The notes beneath the pieces are model-generated. The model made no database searches. It had not been told where the DNA came from and was given only the letters and a program-made list of their open reading frames with translations. 64,000 bases of DNA from Jaminaea rosea (lineage: Eukaryota > Basidiomycota > Exobasidiomycetes > Microstromatales): positions 124,001 through 188,000 of the forward strand of contig NW_020289987.1 of the NCBI RefSeq assembly GCF_003144245.1, read 5' to 3'. Position numbers and translations under genes: made by a program. Of this stretch, positions 1 to 12,700 are shown piece after piece. Every line of letters begins with the position of its first letter. Within the stretch, counting starts at the first letter, position 1.

Positions 1-1060
1 GGTAGGGCTGCAACATCTCGATGAGTTCACGGCTGGGCTTGTTGGGCATGGGTTGATCACAAAAGGGGCAAGACTTGAGATCTACGACTCGGCGGGGAGT
101 GGCGGCCGATTTGGCTTGAGAACCTCGCCGTGTTGCGCGTTGCTTGGGTGTCGTGCCATCGGAGGCTTCAATTAGCATTCGGCGAAGAGATTCTTGAGAG
201 GGGCTTGCCGTAGCCGTAGTGGCCGTCGCAGGGGAAGAGAAGATACTGTCGGCCGATGAGGCTGGAGTGGTCGTCGTCTTGTCCTTCGGGGGGAGCTGCA
301 TACCTACAGCGGCTCTGCGTCGCGGCGCCTCTGCCAGCTTCTCGACGGCGTACTCGTTGCCTGAGGCGAAGGGAGAATCGCTTGAAATGGAGCGGACGAA
401 ACTACTTGCAGCGAAGGGGTCGCGGGATGCCTGCCGTAGCTCTCCCTTTGATGCAGCATCGGCTACTTTGAGGATCGATTTGCGTGAGGGAGCCGAGGAG
501 CCCGAGGGACCGGCAGCGCTGGCTACACGATGCGATGCTGCTGCTGCTGCTGTGGCAGGCAGCTTGAGCGGGCCGAAGCCTGAGGCTCGTTTCTGTTGAG
601 ACCTTTTCTTGGGCGGCTGCAGCGCCTCGTCGTCTTCGAGTGATGAGCTCGAGACTTGAGCACTCGACTCGCGCGATGATTCAAGCCCCTTGACCCTCTT
701 GATGGGGGCGCAGCCTACCTTTGGCGGCGAAGACGATGCATTGCTTGCGGTCCTCCGTCTATGCGGTCGTGCTGAGTCGAGCGGTGAGCCCGGTTCGGCC
801 GTCTTGTTGCGGCGTTTTTTGCTCGACGCCTTGATCGCAGCCGCGTCCCACTCCTCTCCCTCGCTTTGATGCTCGCTACTGCTGTCGCTTGCGTCGTCTA
901 CGGTGGCAGGGTCGCTGTCTTCCTGGTCAGCAGCTGATTCTCTTCGGGAATGAGACGATGACGACGGCAGATTGCGTACGCGACGTAGGCTGCCGTACTT
1001 GCGCTCTTGTGAATGTGGGACACGAGAGGCACCAAGCTGACGCTTGCGGAGGCCTTCCAT
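1..1060 (-). CDS. RTC4-like domain protein, 3' end beyond window
   Basis: The minus frame is open from an ATG at 1060, which follows an in-frame TAA about six codons upstream, to the window edge: about 353 codons, C-terminus missing. The first 310 or so residues are low-complexity, rich in Ser/Ala/Arg/Lys, with basic clusters (KKRRNK, PKKRSQQKR) that could be nuclear localisation signals. The visible end has the motif CPFCDQPMPNKPSREL, which resembles the opening of the RTC4-like domain as I remember it. In yeast Rtc4 is linked to telomere-capping phenotypes, but its biochemistry is unknown. No intron is needed in the visible part. The family call rests on one short motif, so it is moderate; a different Cys-pair zinc-binding protein is possible. 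It diverges from the kinesin gene over about 320 bp. Confidence 0.6.
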   Translation of the reverse strand, partial: MEGLRKRQLGASRVPHSQERKYGSLRRVRNLPSSSSHSRRESAADQEDSDPATVDDASDSSSEHQSEGEEWDAAAIKASSKKRRNKTAEPGSPLDSARPHRRRTASNASSSPPKVGCAPIKRVKGLESSRESSAQVSSSSLEDDEALQPPKKRSQQKRASGFGPLKLPATAAAAASHRVASAAGPSGSSAPSRKSILKVADAASKGELRQASRDPFAASSFVRSISSDSPFASGNEYAVEKLAEAPRRRAAVGMQLPPKDKTTTTPASSADSIFSSPATATTATASPSQESLRRMLIEASDGTTPKQRATRRGSQAKSAATPRRVVDLKSCPFCDQPMPNKPSRELIEMLQPY

Positions 1061-1382
1061 GCGGAAAGGTTCACGGCATTAGTGTTCACCAGTGGTGGTT
1101 GAGGTCGTCTGTCGTCTTAGCGGAGAGGACAAAATGCGGAGAGGACAGCCCAGCTCGACGCGGAGTCGCGCCTCGCGGTACGGGCCACTTTACTCAAGAA
1201 TCCAACACGCCACGTGGTCAGGGATTCTCTCTCCGACCTCACACGCCTCGACGCGCCGGGCTGCCAAACAACAACAGCAAGCAACAGAGGCGGACTGAGA
1301 GTGGGAGAAGCAGCAAGCGGCGGGCGACTTGTCCTCAACACCACCGCATCATCGACAACCACCTGCTGCATCCGTCAACGAC
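1061..1382. promoter_or_regulatory. Divergent intergenic region, RTC4-like / kinesin-14
   Basis: This 322 bp stretch lies between the RTC4-like ATG (1060, minus) and the kinesin ATG (1383, plus), so it must hold both promoters and 5' UTRs. The part just before the kinesin start is CA-rich (repeated CAACA and CACC). I see no convincing TATA box and no further gene. Confidence 0.5.
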
Positions 1383-3489
1383 ATGTCCGGCTCCTCTTCA
1401 TCATCAGGAGGACCAGCGCGTGCCTCTCGCATCGCTCCTCCTTCTACTCTGCGCAAGCCATCGTCTAGCGGCGCCAGCTCTTCCAAGTTGACGATCCCTG
1501 GCGGTCCAGCCCCGAGAGCTCCTCTCAACAATGCTACCAACAGGAACGCGAGCGCCACTTCCACCAGGAGTGCTAGCGGAACGACGGCCATCAAGAGACC
1601 CTCTGCCGTGCCGACGACACGACGGGTAGCATCGGGCTCCTCTGCAGCATCAGCAGGCACTAAGAGGCCAGCACAGGGTCCGCCACCAGCGGAAGAGGTG
1701 AGCATACGCCATGAGTGGGTAAAAGCGAAGAGCAGAGTATATGCTGACCTCCCTTCTCACCACTCCTCTCGCGCTAGGCCTCACCCTCCCAGCTTGCCAA
1801 CATTGAGTCCCAGCTAGCGCAGATGGCTGCCCTCTTTGACCGGGAACGCGCAAACACGGAAGCCCAAATGGCCGCCGAGCAGCAAGAACGAAAGAAGTAT
1901 TCGGAGAGAGTTACGCAGCTCGAAGAGTCGCTCGAGGAGCAGAAGCGCCTTGCCAAGGAGAGCAAGCGCGAGGTGGGCAGAAGAAGGACCCTGTTCGACG
2001 ATGAAATGGCTCAACTCCGTCAGGCGCACGCGAGGGAAAAGAGGGCATGGGAAGAGGATTTGGACAGGGAGCGTAACACCGTCAGAGCATTGAAGGATTC
2101 GATGGCCCAGAATAGTACTGCCCACCTCACCATGGAAGCCACAAATTCGGCATTGCGCACTGAGGTGCAGAGATTGCAGGATCAGCTCAGGGAGAGTCAG
2201 CAGCGTACCGCCGACGTGGAGGCAGAGCTGATCAAGCAGCGCGAGGCTGTCGTTGAGATTGAGGGGGAGCTTAGGGAGGCAGAGAGCCTCAGGCGTAAGC
2301 TGCACAATGAGATTCAAGAGCTGCGTGGTAACATCAGGGTCTTTGCGAGGATGAGGCCGGCGCTGCAGCATCAGGGCAACTCGCTCGCTACGTGAGTCTC
2401 GGGCTTTCGACGTTGATGCTCTTCTCGCCCATCCTGACCTTCATCCCTGTGACAACTCGCAGAGTGCGCTTCCCCAACCCCAAGGAGGCTCGATCCATTG
2501 AGATTCTCTCTGCCGGCGAATCAGCAACAGGCACGGCCACAATGCGTACCTTCCAATTTGATTTCGACCACGTCTTCGGCCCCGATGCAACGCAACGAGA
2601 CGTTTTCGACGAGGTCCAGCACCTGATGCAATCGGTACTCGACGGGTACAACACCTGCGTCTTTGCCTACGGCCAGACCGGATCTGGTAAGACGCACACG
2701 TTAGAAGGGTCAGGGCTACCCACGGCGAACTACGAGGCGTCGTCCGTCAGTGAAGGGGCGGGTCTTATCCCAAGGGCAGTGCAGATGCTCTTTGCCACTG
2801 CCGAAGCGCTCAAGGATAAAGGCTGGAGCTATGATTTCTCCGGCTCGATGCTCGAGATCTACAACGAGACGATCAACGACCTGCTCGGCAAGGCTGACCC
2901 GAAGAGCACCACTCCCGTCAAGCATGAGATTCAGCACGAGAAGGGTCGTACAACAGTCAGCGATGCGGTCGTACTGCCCCTCTCGAGCCCGCAGCAAGTG
3001 TTTGCCCTCCTCTCTCGCGCGTCTGCTCGAAGATCAGTAGCCGCCACACTCATGAATGAGCGATCCTCCCGCTCTCACTCGGTCTTCACGCTGCGGGTCA
3101 GAGGCAGCAACAGCACGACAATGGAGTCATGCGATGCGACTCTCAGCCTCGTCGACCTTGCAGGCTCTGAGCGTCTGGCCAATTCTGGCTCTGGTGACGA
3201 CCCGCGTCGCTTGAAGGAAGCCGTGAGCATCAATAAATCCCTCTCCTCCCTCGCGGACGTCATTGCCGCCCTCGGGCAAGGCAAAGCAGCAGGACATGTG
3301 CCCTACCGCAACTCCACACTGACATGGCTGCTGAAGAACTCGCTTGGTGGCAACAGTAAGACTTTGATGTTGACCAGCTTGAGCCCCGTGGCTGAGCATC
3401 TGGGAGAGACGGTCGCCAGCTTGCGGTTTGCTAAGCTGGTCAATGGTACTATCATCGGGACGGCGAAGAAAGTCAGGGCGTCGGAGTAG
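1383..3489 (+). CDS. KAR3: Kinesin-14 (C-terminal motor, Kar3/KlpA type)
   Basis: Three exons (1383-1697, 1778-2391, 2463-3489) give 651 residues; introns are 80 and 71 nt. The order is Kinesin-14: a Ser/Pro/Arg-rich N-terminal tail (about 1-105) that probably binds microtubules, a coiled coil (about 115-300), then the neck motif ELRGNIRVFARMRP joined to a C-terminal motor. Motor motifs are the P-loop GQTGSGKT (about 380-387), switch I NERSSRSH and switch II DLAGSE. Such motors are minus-end directed and act in spindle assembly and nuclear fusion. An open frame extends upstream to 1329, but that codon is TTG, so the ATG at 1383 is the start. An alternative acceptor at 1792 for intron 1 would keep frame and drop five residues. 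The stop is 229 bp from that of the convergent TEL1 gene. Confidence 0.9.
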
Positions 3490-3718
3490 CCGTGACACCA
3501 TAAAGAGGCACGGCTGAGGGGAGAATATACTTGCCTTTTCAGGCCATCTCATTTCTGTTTCGCGCACACTCAATTTCATCTACGGTTTCGCAAGCTCTTC
3601 TGTGAGATGGTGTGCTTGGTTGGTATTGAATGAAGAGACATGGAATCGACGGAGAAAGTGACATGAACCACCAAGTCTAACCCTGCTCCCCCTTTTTCCT
3701 CATACACCCCGCTTTCGC

Positions 3719-6700
3719 CTACATTCCCGCCTGCCAGCCATGGAAGATGGCGCTCAGATTTCCTTCATCCGTCGCCGCTCCAATCAACTCGGTCACCGTT
3801 GTCTGTACGGACAGTCCCGTCGAGAGCTTAGACAGTACGGTTCCGATTGCCCGCTCAGCGCTCAATGACGCCGTGTCTCTGCCAGCGATATCATCGCCGC
3901 CTCCTGGCGAGATCGTAGCCCGACTGCCACTCGCAGTTCCAGGCGTCGAGACTCTACCACCCTTGGTCTTCGCCTCGGCTGCCGTTGGCCCTGTCGCAGC
4001 CGCACCCTGCGCCTGCAGGATCTTCACGGGATTGCTCGTCCACGCAAAGAGTGGGTCGTACTTGAACACTTCCAGCACCGTCTGAATCACGTCCTTGTTC
4101 CCGCGCAGCACGCGCAGCGTCTCCTCGCAACAACGCCTGAAAACGCCCTCTACCCCTGAGAGGCCCATCCCATCGACGATATCCCGGGTGAGGCGGAAAG
4201 GCACTAGCTCCGGAATGGGAAGGAGGCGGCCCTGCTCGAAGGCGACGCCAAAGTCGATATGGATGACCTCACCCGTCTTCTTATCCATCAGTATGTTCGA
4301 GACGTGCCTATCGCCCAAGCCGAGCACATGCCCGATGATGCTGGTGGTGGCCACGGAACGTGTGTAATTGAGTCGTACGGCGAGCCACGTAGGTGGGTTC
4401 TTGAATTGCTCCATGAAGTAGTGACGGAAGGCTGGAGGCATATTCCGGCAAACGGCGCGATACGCCTCCAGCTTCTCGTAGGGTGTCTTGCCCATGACGG
4501 CCGCTAGGCAGGAGCGTGCGTCTCCCGGTGACCACTGGCCCTCGGTGTGATGCGAGTGGTGTGCGTCAACCAGCACCTCACCGATAGGGCAGGTGTTCTG
4601 CACAAACTCGAGAAGGCCGCACTGCGGTCCTAGCGGTAGGACAGCGTAGGTGCGGATTCGCAGGTGGCGTTGAGCGGCTTTGCGGTCGCGAATGAGGAGT
4701 TCGTTGAGCAGCCTGAATACTTGTTGCATGACCGCGTCTTGCCGAAGATCATCGTCGCTCTTGAAGAGCTGCTTGTAGCGCTCTCCATTCGAGCCGATGC
4801 AATCGGTGATTTTGGGCAGATGAATTCCCCCTGCTGTGGTGAAGAGGTCGCTGTATCGCTCTATTGTGACCATATTGCGGTACGCGCCCGATGGATCGAC
4901 GGGCAGGTCGGCCGTGGCCACAGGAACTGTGTAGGAGGGCAGCTGCTTGATCTTGAGGGGCAGATTCTCTTGAGAAGGGAACGCGAAAGAGCCAGACTTG
5001 ATCGCATTGCCATGGAAAAGGTTCGGCACGGAGCGACGCAGATTCAGCTCAGCCCACTCCACGTAGGCATCGCAGGCGTTTTCGAAGGCAACGACGCGGG
5101 CCTTGTGGGGAGAGGAAGCTTTCACCGTGTGCCAGAGGTCGTGGGCCGCAGCCGCACGCTGCGAAGCAGGCGAAGCGTTATCGCTGGGATTGCCATTCTT
5201 GGTGCCCGCGGAAGCCTTCTTCTTTGCCGCTGTGCTTGGCTGCGGGCTTGAGTCCTGGTCAGCCTTCCTCAAGGCGTAGATGGCGTAGAGTGAGTGGAAG
5301 GGATGCGCCTGGCACATCCTCTTCATGACGATGGAGACATTGGTCGAAAACGAGCGAGGGTCGGATCCCAATCTGGAGGAGAGCTGGTGAGTAAGCGGGA
5401 GAAATTTGTGAGGCGGCATCCCACTGAGCGCTTGTCGGATTTCGCCATTGAACTTTTCATCGCCGGCGTTCTCAAACCATAGGGACGTCAGTCGCACAAT
5501 GCTGCCATCGTACTCGCTAGCGTAGCGCATAGCGCTTGCGTACATCTTGAACGCCTGCAGCAGGAAGAACTCGCGGCTGGTGATGTGCTGACTCAGTAGC
5601 GCCTCGTCCTGGCGCAAAATCTTCTCTGCTTGACTGCGGTACGAGTGAAGGTTCTTGTAGGCTTCACTCTTCCTGTCCACGCGAGACATCTCGGCCTTGT
5701 TCTGGCGTAGCTCTTCCTGGCGATGGCTGACAAACGCTTCCAGCTGTTGAACCTCTGCCGCGTTGCGTAGAGCTCGGTACTGATCATCCGCGAAGACGGC
5801 GTACTGGTTGCAGACGGCAGCACACTCTGCGCTCGTCTCGTCCTCTTTCACCAATGCGTGTGCTGGGCGAAAGAGATGATCGTCGATTTCGCGAGGCTGT
5901 TGAGATCGGGCGGTAGCTCGCCAGTGGCCCAGCTCGGCCAGCAGCTTGGCCTTGTGAAGGCGGTCGTCGCGTGAAGTTGCCGACTGTGGCAAGGCTTCAA
6001 TTTCCTCACTCAGGGCTTGAATTGCAATCACCTCTTCGCCTTGGTTCCACAACACACTGGCGAACTCTGGAGTGAGGTCGGCTGGTCGAGCCGATGGGGC
6101 CAGGTGCTTACAGAGCTTCTGAGCTCGAGTCACGGCATTCATGGCAGCCTGCTGGCGATCCTGCTTGCGAGCTGCGCGGCATAGATTGAGGAGCAGGCGA
6201 CTCTCGCTCTTGAGCGCCTCTTCTGTTGCTGGCTCAAGTAGGTCACCGATCTGACTGGCTTGGATACGGTAGCGCTGTGAGCGGAGTAGAGACTGGCGGA
6301 CGGTCGTGATGCGCTCAAAGTCGTCAAAATCGAGGCGTAAATCAGCCGAAAAGTTTTGCTCGCCGCTAGTGTTGCTGTGATTCCATCGCCACGCCTCACT
6401 CAGGCTCATGAGGTCGCGGCAGACTCGTCGTATCTGGCTAACCGCCTCGACCCCAGCGCCAGAGAGCGCCCTTGCCTCTGATGCGAGAGCCTGAGATATA
6501 GTGCGCCCAATGACCGTGTCGTCCTGCTCTTGGTGCAGGGCTCGCAGAGCAGCAAAGACATTGACTCCGTTGCCAGGCTGAGGGTCTCGATCGGTAGGCA
6601 GACTCCAATCCTCCGTCCTCCAAGCAACCTCGTAGTCCGCGTACACAGCGTCCATCGAGCTCGCCAGCTTGTTGAAGCCCATCTGATGCAGCGACTGGGC

Positions 6701-9700
6701 AATAGCAGCTTCGCTGCCTGCACTACCGCCGCACTCGTAATCTGCTGCGTGAAGCTCAAAAGCTCGCCGCCACTCCTCTTCATGGTGCAAGCGGCGCACG
6801 AGTGACCCACGTAGGTCCTTGTGATGCACACCGTAGAAGCTATCGGGGTCTTCGATGTTGCTGTACACAGAGTAGAGGAGCTGGGAAACCTGTTCCTGCT
6901 TTGCTGCTTGTGCCCACGTCTCGGATTGGTGCTCGCGCTCAAGCTCGATCCAGAGCAGCGCCGTCGAGTAAAGCTGGCAGTCGATGGCGCGTCTGGCGAG
7001 GAGGAGATAATCGACAGGAAGCCAGTGATCTGACGACCTACCGGCGTTGACCGGCAATTCCTGCTTGCGCAGGTAGATAAGAGCGTTGATTATGGTGGCC
7101 CAGGATTGGCGGTCGCTGTCGTCGTCCTTCAAGATCCGGCCTAGGTGGTCTGCAAGAGATGCAGTTTCCCTCGCCATGTCCCCAGAATCGTGAGTGAGGT
7201 AGAGGTAGGCGTGCAGCAAAGGAATGAAGACGTTGCTGGCAAAAGACGCTACCGCAGCCACAAGCTCGCGCATCTGAGCGAAGAATGACTCAGTTACGAT
7301 GGAGGACAACCGGTCACATAGAGATGTGGCGATCGAGCGTATCCAATCGTCGAATTTGCGAGCGTCGACTTTTCTCAGTGAGCAGTCGACGTGGCTGGAC
7401 TGTCGAGCAGCCGGCGCCGTCGAGTAATGGCTCAACAGCGCGAGCTCCTCAGTCATGAGGTCCGGCCATTTGCCCGTGGACATGTGCAAATCTGCCTCCT
7501 GGGTGAGAATGGCGCGCAGGCTGTGGAAGGCTCGCTCAGCAAGATGCAGATCTACTCCTCGCTGTAGCTCGAGAAGTTTGAGGGCGATGAAGATCTTGAT
7601 GGGCTCGTACGGCTTCTCTGCTCGACTGAGTGCGAGAACGAGCGGCGTAAGATTGGCATTGGGGTTTCCCAGGGTCTCCTCTGAAGCCTGGTATTGCTCG
7701 GCGGATGGAGTCTGGATCTTGTCGTGGAGCGCAGAGAGGATGTCACCTAGAATGTACGCTGACTCGGCTGAGGGTTGCCTATTTAGACGGTCAAAGAGAT
7801 GCCAGATCGTAGAACGAGCAAAAACGTCCGACTGTTGTGCCTCTCGGAGCGCATCCCTGAATCGAATGAGGAGGTGAAGATTGAGGGAGACCTTGGAGTG
7901 GCGAACGAGCACCTCTGTCAATGCTGCGAGATTGAGATGGAGGTCGAGTCGTGTCAACGACGATACGAGAGGGACAGGCAGCCGGCGAGGGTAGGCACAA
8001 ATTGCCACAAAAGCGTGTTTGCGAGTCCCTTCTGCCTCTACGAGCGGCAAGAGAACGCGGCTTGCCAGCCACTCAAAGGTTGCCTCGTCACGGGCCCCCT
8101 CTGCCATTGCGATGAGAATCGAAGAGAGCTGTGGCGGCGACTTGTCGATTTCGATGCACCGTTGAATGCACCATGCAGCGATGCCGGACGACAACGCGAG
8201 AAGATCTGGCTGGCCCATCAGCAAGCTGCAACCGTGAAGAAGTGCACGAAGCAGCACGAGGCTCGAAGCGACCCCCTCCCTCTTCATTGCTATGAACAGA
8301 CGCAGCGCATGGAGGTGCCGAAGCTGATCATTGACCAGTCGCTCACGCCAGATGAGGCTGAGCATCTGGTGGATAACATGGTAGGCCAGCGAGCGCTCGG
8401 AATGGGGGTCTAGCTCGGCAGTCGCAATGGCAATGGTTTGGTAGACTTGAAAGCCGCTTGCGATAGGACGGTGAGGGACGTGGGCGTGCGACTTTGAGTT
8501 CACTTCAACGCCATTTGAGAGCGCAGTCAGCTCCTGCGCTACGCGAGGGTCGGCACGCTGTAGCTGAGCGTGGTATACGCAGTCGCTGCCGAGGTCTTCC
8601 TCCGCAAATTGCGACAGCGTCTCGACGATGACGCGGTCGAGTGAAAGTGCGAAGGTAGTCTCCAGAGCTTTGACCGTAGTGACGCCCGATGTAAGGCGCT
8701 GCTGTAGCTCGCTGAGAATGGGCGCCGAGTCCAACAGCTGGTCTATTCGCCGGCTGGACTGCTCAGCTAGCGAGACTTCGATCACGAGCTGGATTGCCGC
8801 AACGACGGGCAGGCACTCCGCCACCGCTTCCTTCATCGTCTTACCAAAGGATCGCGCAAGGTCGCCAAATCGCGGGAGCACCTCGGGCTTATCCACCGCA
8901 ATGGCCGCCATCATCGATCCAATTCCCATGAAGTTGTACTGCAGGCAGTGGAAGGCCGAGTCATAGCCAAGTACAGACCACGGGAGGCGAGTCGGATCGC
9001 TGTCCATGCTGTCGAGGCCGAAAGCGATCTGCGCTGCAAAGACGCGGAAGAGATCTGTCGGCGCCGAGAAGCCCAAATTGTCGGACACGGCTGCGAAGAG
9101 GGCCTTTGCGTGAGGGAGGTACGGCCGTCCCCGCTCTCGTCCGCCAAAGGGCTCAATGATGTTGAACAGCGCGGCTGCTCGCAGCGGAGAGCTTCTGATC
9201 ATGACGTTTGACAGAGTCAACAAGCGCGTGAGCGTCCCCTCGAAGTCGTCCCAGTCCGACGTCAAAATCTGCAGCAACTTCTTGTCATAAAGGTCACTCT
9301 CCGAATCGGTGGGTACGCAGTCGAAGAGACGAGCGATCATGGTGGCCGCAGCGAAACGTACGCGGATATCGCCTTCTTGCATGAGACCGTAGATGATGAG
9401 GAGCAGAGAAGTGGAGCACAGCACGTCGTCATCGCCGTTGTCGGTCCAGTCACGTGTGGAGGTGGATCGTAGCAGCACCTCGAGGTAGGCTGCCGCTCTG
9501 ACTCTCGCTCGCCACGACATCGGTTTGCCTTTGAAGAGGGAGCGCGCAAAGTACTCGTTGAACTGATTGGCGCCCATTGAAAGCTGTCCGCCCGTCGACT
9601 TGCTGCTCGACGGTGTTGCGCCAGGCAGCCACACCGCCATTGACGCCTCGCAGAAATTGATGACATTCATGAGCGCATCTTCGTCGAATTTGAATTCGTA

Positions 9701-12700
9701 GTCGTTGAGGTACTCGTTGCCCAGCCGGTCGATAATTGATGCCAAGACCTCGTCATCGAGGATCAAACGTTCGCGCGAGTAGGCAGCAAAGACGGCTGGT
9801 GCCGCTCGATCAAAAGCAACGATGGGCCCGTCGAGCAGCACATCGTCCATGAGTGGGTTGGCTCTCGCGGCTGATTCGGTGATGCGAGCCACCTCGACCA
9901 AGCCATTGACGCAGAGAGCGATTGAAGCCGTCAGGGCAAATCGTTCACTACCGTAGTCTTTCGCCGGCTTCATGATCTCGTCTGACTCGCTTGTGGCCTG
10001 GCGCGCCTGTCCCCATTCGTCGTCGTCGTCGCCTTGCTGTGTCGCCTCCTCTTCACCGCCTGGCATGTCGCAGATCGTGTGCAGGCAGCGCTGTAGGGCT
10101 TTGAGAAAAGCCTTCTGCGCATCGCGAGGGGCTGACGTCCAGATAGTATGAAGGACAGGGTCACTGGACGTGGTGCATCGGTCTTCTGATACAGACTGCA
10201 ATGAGAGTGTGTCTTGCCGCACACCAGAGCACGGACCGGGTTTGACGAGCGCCTTGAGTAGGGAGGAGACATCATTGCTGACCCGGACTTGCGGACCAAC
10301 GAGAGGGGCGATGGCAACCAGAAGGGTAGAGCGCGAAGAGACGGACCATCGACTACGCTCCGAGACGGCGGTCATGATGGTGCGAAGGAGCGAGTGTGCG
10401 GCTGCGGTGAGCATCATGTTCGCTTCGACGAGGCCGAGAGTGAGAGTGGCTTGGAAGAGAAGAGTCGTAGCGATCACGTCTAGCGTGCGGCGTGCCTGAT
10501 CCACTGAGGCTGACTCCATAAGTGAAGGGCCCTCCTCTGACGGACTGCTGCTCGGCCGCCATTGCTCGCTGAGAACGTCGATGGCTCGCTTGAGCAGACT
10601 TGTAATGCGCTGCTCAGTGCCTTGTAGCGGTCGTAAGGGCGTGTCATTCTTGTCTTGCACCTCACTTTGCTCTCTCGTTGCCTCCTTTCCATCCTGTTTG
10701 GCTTCGTAGCTCAACGCGGCCGTAAGCAAGAAGTTCCGCAAGTCTCTCGTCTCATCCTCGTAACCCATCTGCTCGACTACGGCGTTGCCTGGCAGCAGCA
10801 TAACGGGCTGCTGAGTAGCGACGGGCCGCAGCTGGCAAATTCGGCTCAGCAAGGCGTTCAAACCGCTCGAGTCGTGCTCCTCTATCCTTTCCCTGGCACG
10901 AAATCCCCTCTCAATGCCCGCAGCCGGAGCCCAAACTGAAGCCAGCCATGCTGCCACCTGATTGCGACAAGGCGACTTTGCCATCGCCACATCTGTCGCA
11001 CAGAGGTCGAGCGCACTAGCAAAAAGGTCGCAGACAGAGTCAAATGGGAATGGTGGAGCGGCCAAGTCGAGATCGGAGAACAGCGTCTTCAGGTCGTGAA
11101 GGTAGCGATGCTTGTCTAGTAAGTTGCTTTGCAAGAGCGCGTGTGCGGCAAGGGCTGCTTGACGGGATACGGCCGCGACTTGAATGCGGCGGCAGCAGAG
11201 GGTCCAAGTGCTTTCTAGGCTCGGGATTGCTGCGGCGATTAGGTTGGTGGGTTGCGAGAGGAGGGAGGCGAGGCATATGAAAGCCCAGCCCTGCAGCTCG
11301 TGATCCCCATCGCTAAGCAGGTCGATGATGCGCGTGGCCAAGCGCTGCTGCTGCTCAGCGTCCAGAGCGGTGGTGTAGTGGCGGCCGATGAGGAAGCAGG
11401 TCATCTGGAGGCGCCATAGACGATTCGAGCGCGCCTTGGCGAGTGTGGCTCCGGGCGCTTGAGCTAGACTGTCAATGAGGCGAGTGAGCGGGTCAGTCCG
11501 TGCAGACTCGTCGAGGCGTAGACGTTTGGACGGGCTTGCTGTATTGTCGCGAGTGCCAAGAGGTGATTGTGTCGTCTTCGATAGAGGGCGAGAGGCTGCT
11601 CTAGCGCGCGGTGGGGCACGCTTCCTTGTACCGGACCTCGCTGTCGGCTCGTCGTCGTCCACGGGGACATCCTCCGTACGAGATGATTCTACGAGCTCTA
11701 CTCCTTGTCGTTCGATCAGTGTCGCAGTGACATCTGCGCAGAGCTCAAGCGCAGCCCATGACACGGCCGAATCTGCCGAGAAGGTTCGGCCAGCTGAGAA
11801 GAAGGGGGTGCGGAATGGCGACGATGCCTGCGGCTCGAGACGCAGAGAGAGCTGCTGCGGGTTGAGGGGGCCCAAGCTGAATCGATTCTCGCCATCTCCA
11901 TCAAGCCGCTTCAGCAGCTGGGCGAGGTGTCCTCTTACCGGCTCGTCATCCTGGGATGCGAGGTAGGGCAGTAGGATACGAAACGCCACGACGAGCTGCT
12001 CCTTGACCGTCTTGTTCTTGCTGTCCCACAGCTGACAGAGTGGCTCCCAATGGCTGAAGGCGAAGCTGCGCATGGCTTGCGATTGATTGAATTCAATCTC
12101 CCGCAACAGCTCGTTCAGTCCAGCAAGGGCAGGGAGATGTGCGGTTGACTCCGTTGGGAAGCTCTGGAGGAAGCAGCCGTAGGCGGCCAGGAGGCGCAAA
12201 CCCATCTTGTCGCGCTGATCGTTGAGAGGCGCAATCGGCGACGCCATGAGCTCTTCTAGGCAGCTCATCACTTCGATGTCCTCGAGGCCGAGAGCGCGCT
12301 TTGAGGGGCAGGTAGGCGCGGCTACTGATCTGAAGTCCACGAGAGGCAGGTCGGCGTTGAGGGGTCGAGTGAGGACAGCATTGAAGCAAAGTGATGCAAT
12401 GGCGCTCCACTGATGGACATCGACGCTGTTACGATGCCCGCGATGAGACAGAAGCACGTGAAGAGCTCGAAGGTAATCGAGGGCAATAGGACTGAGCAGC
12501 TCCTTGCCCGCGGACAGCATCTGCACGAGATGGTTCAACAGCGGCTTGGCAGTCTGACGCTGAAAGCATTGCACGCTTCTTGCAACCAGCCAGCGTAACG
12601 AGGCTGCGGCAGCTTTGAGTCGATTGACGGAGACGGCGGTAGCGGAGGCTAGGCCGCCCTTCTTGAAGCAGGCCTCTTTCTCGAGGACAACACATTGGAA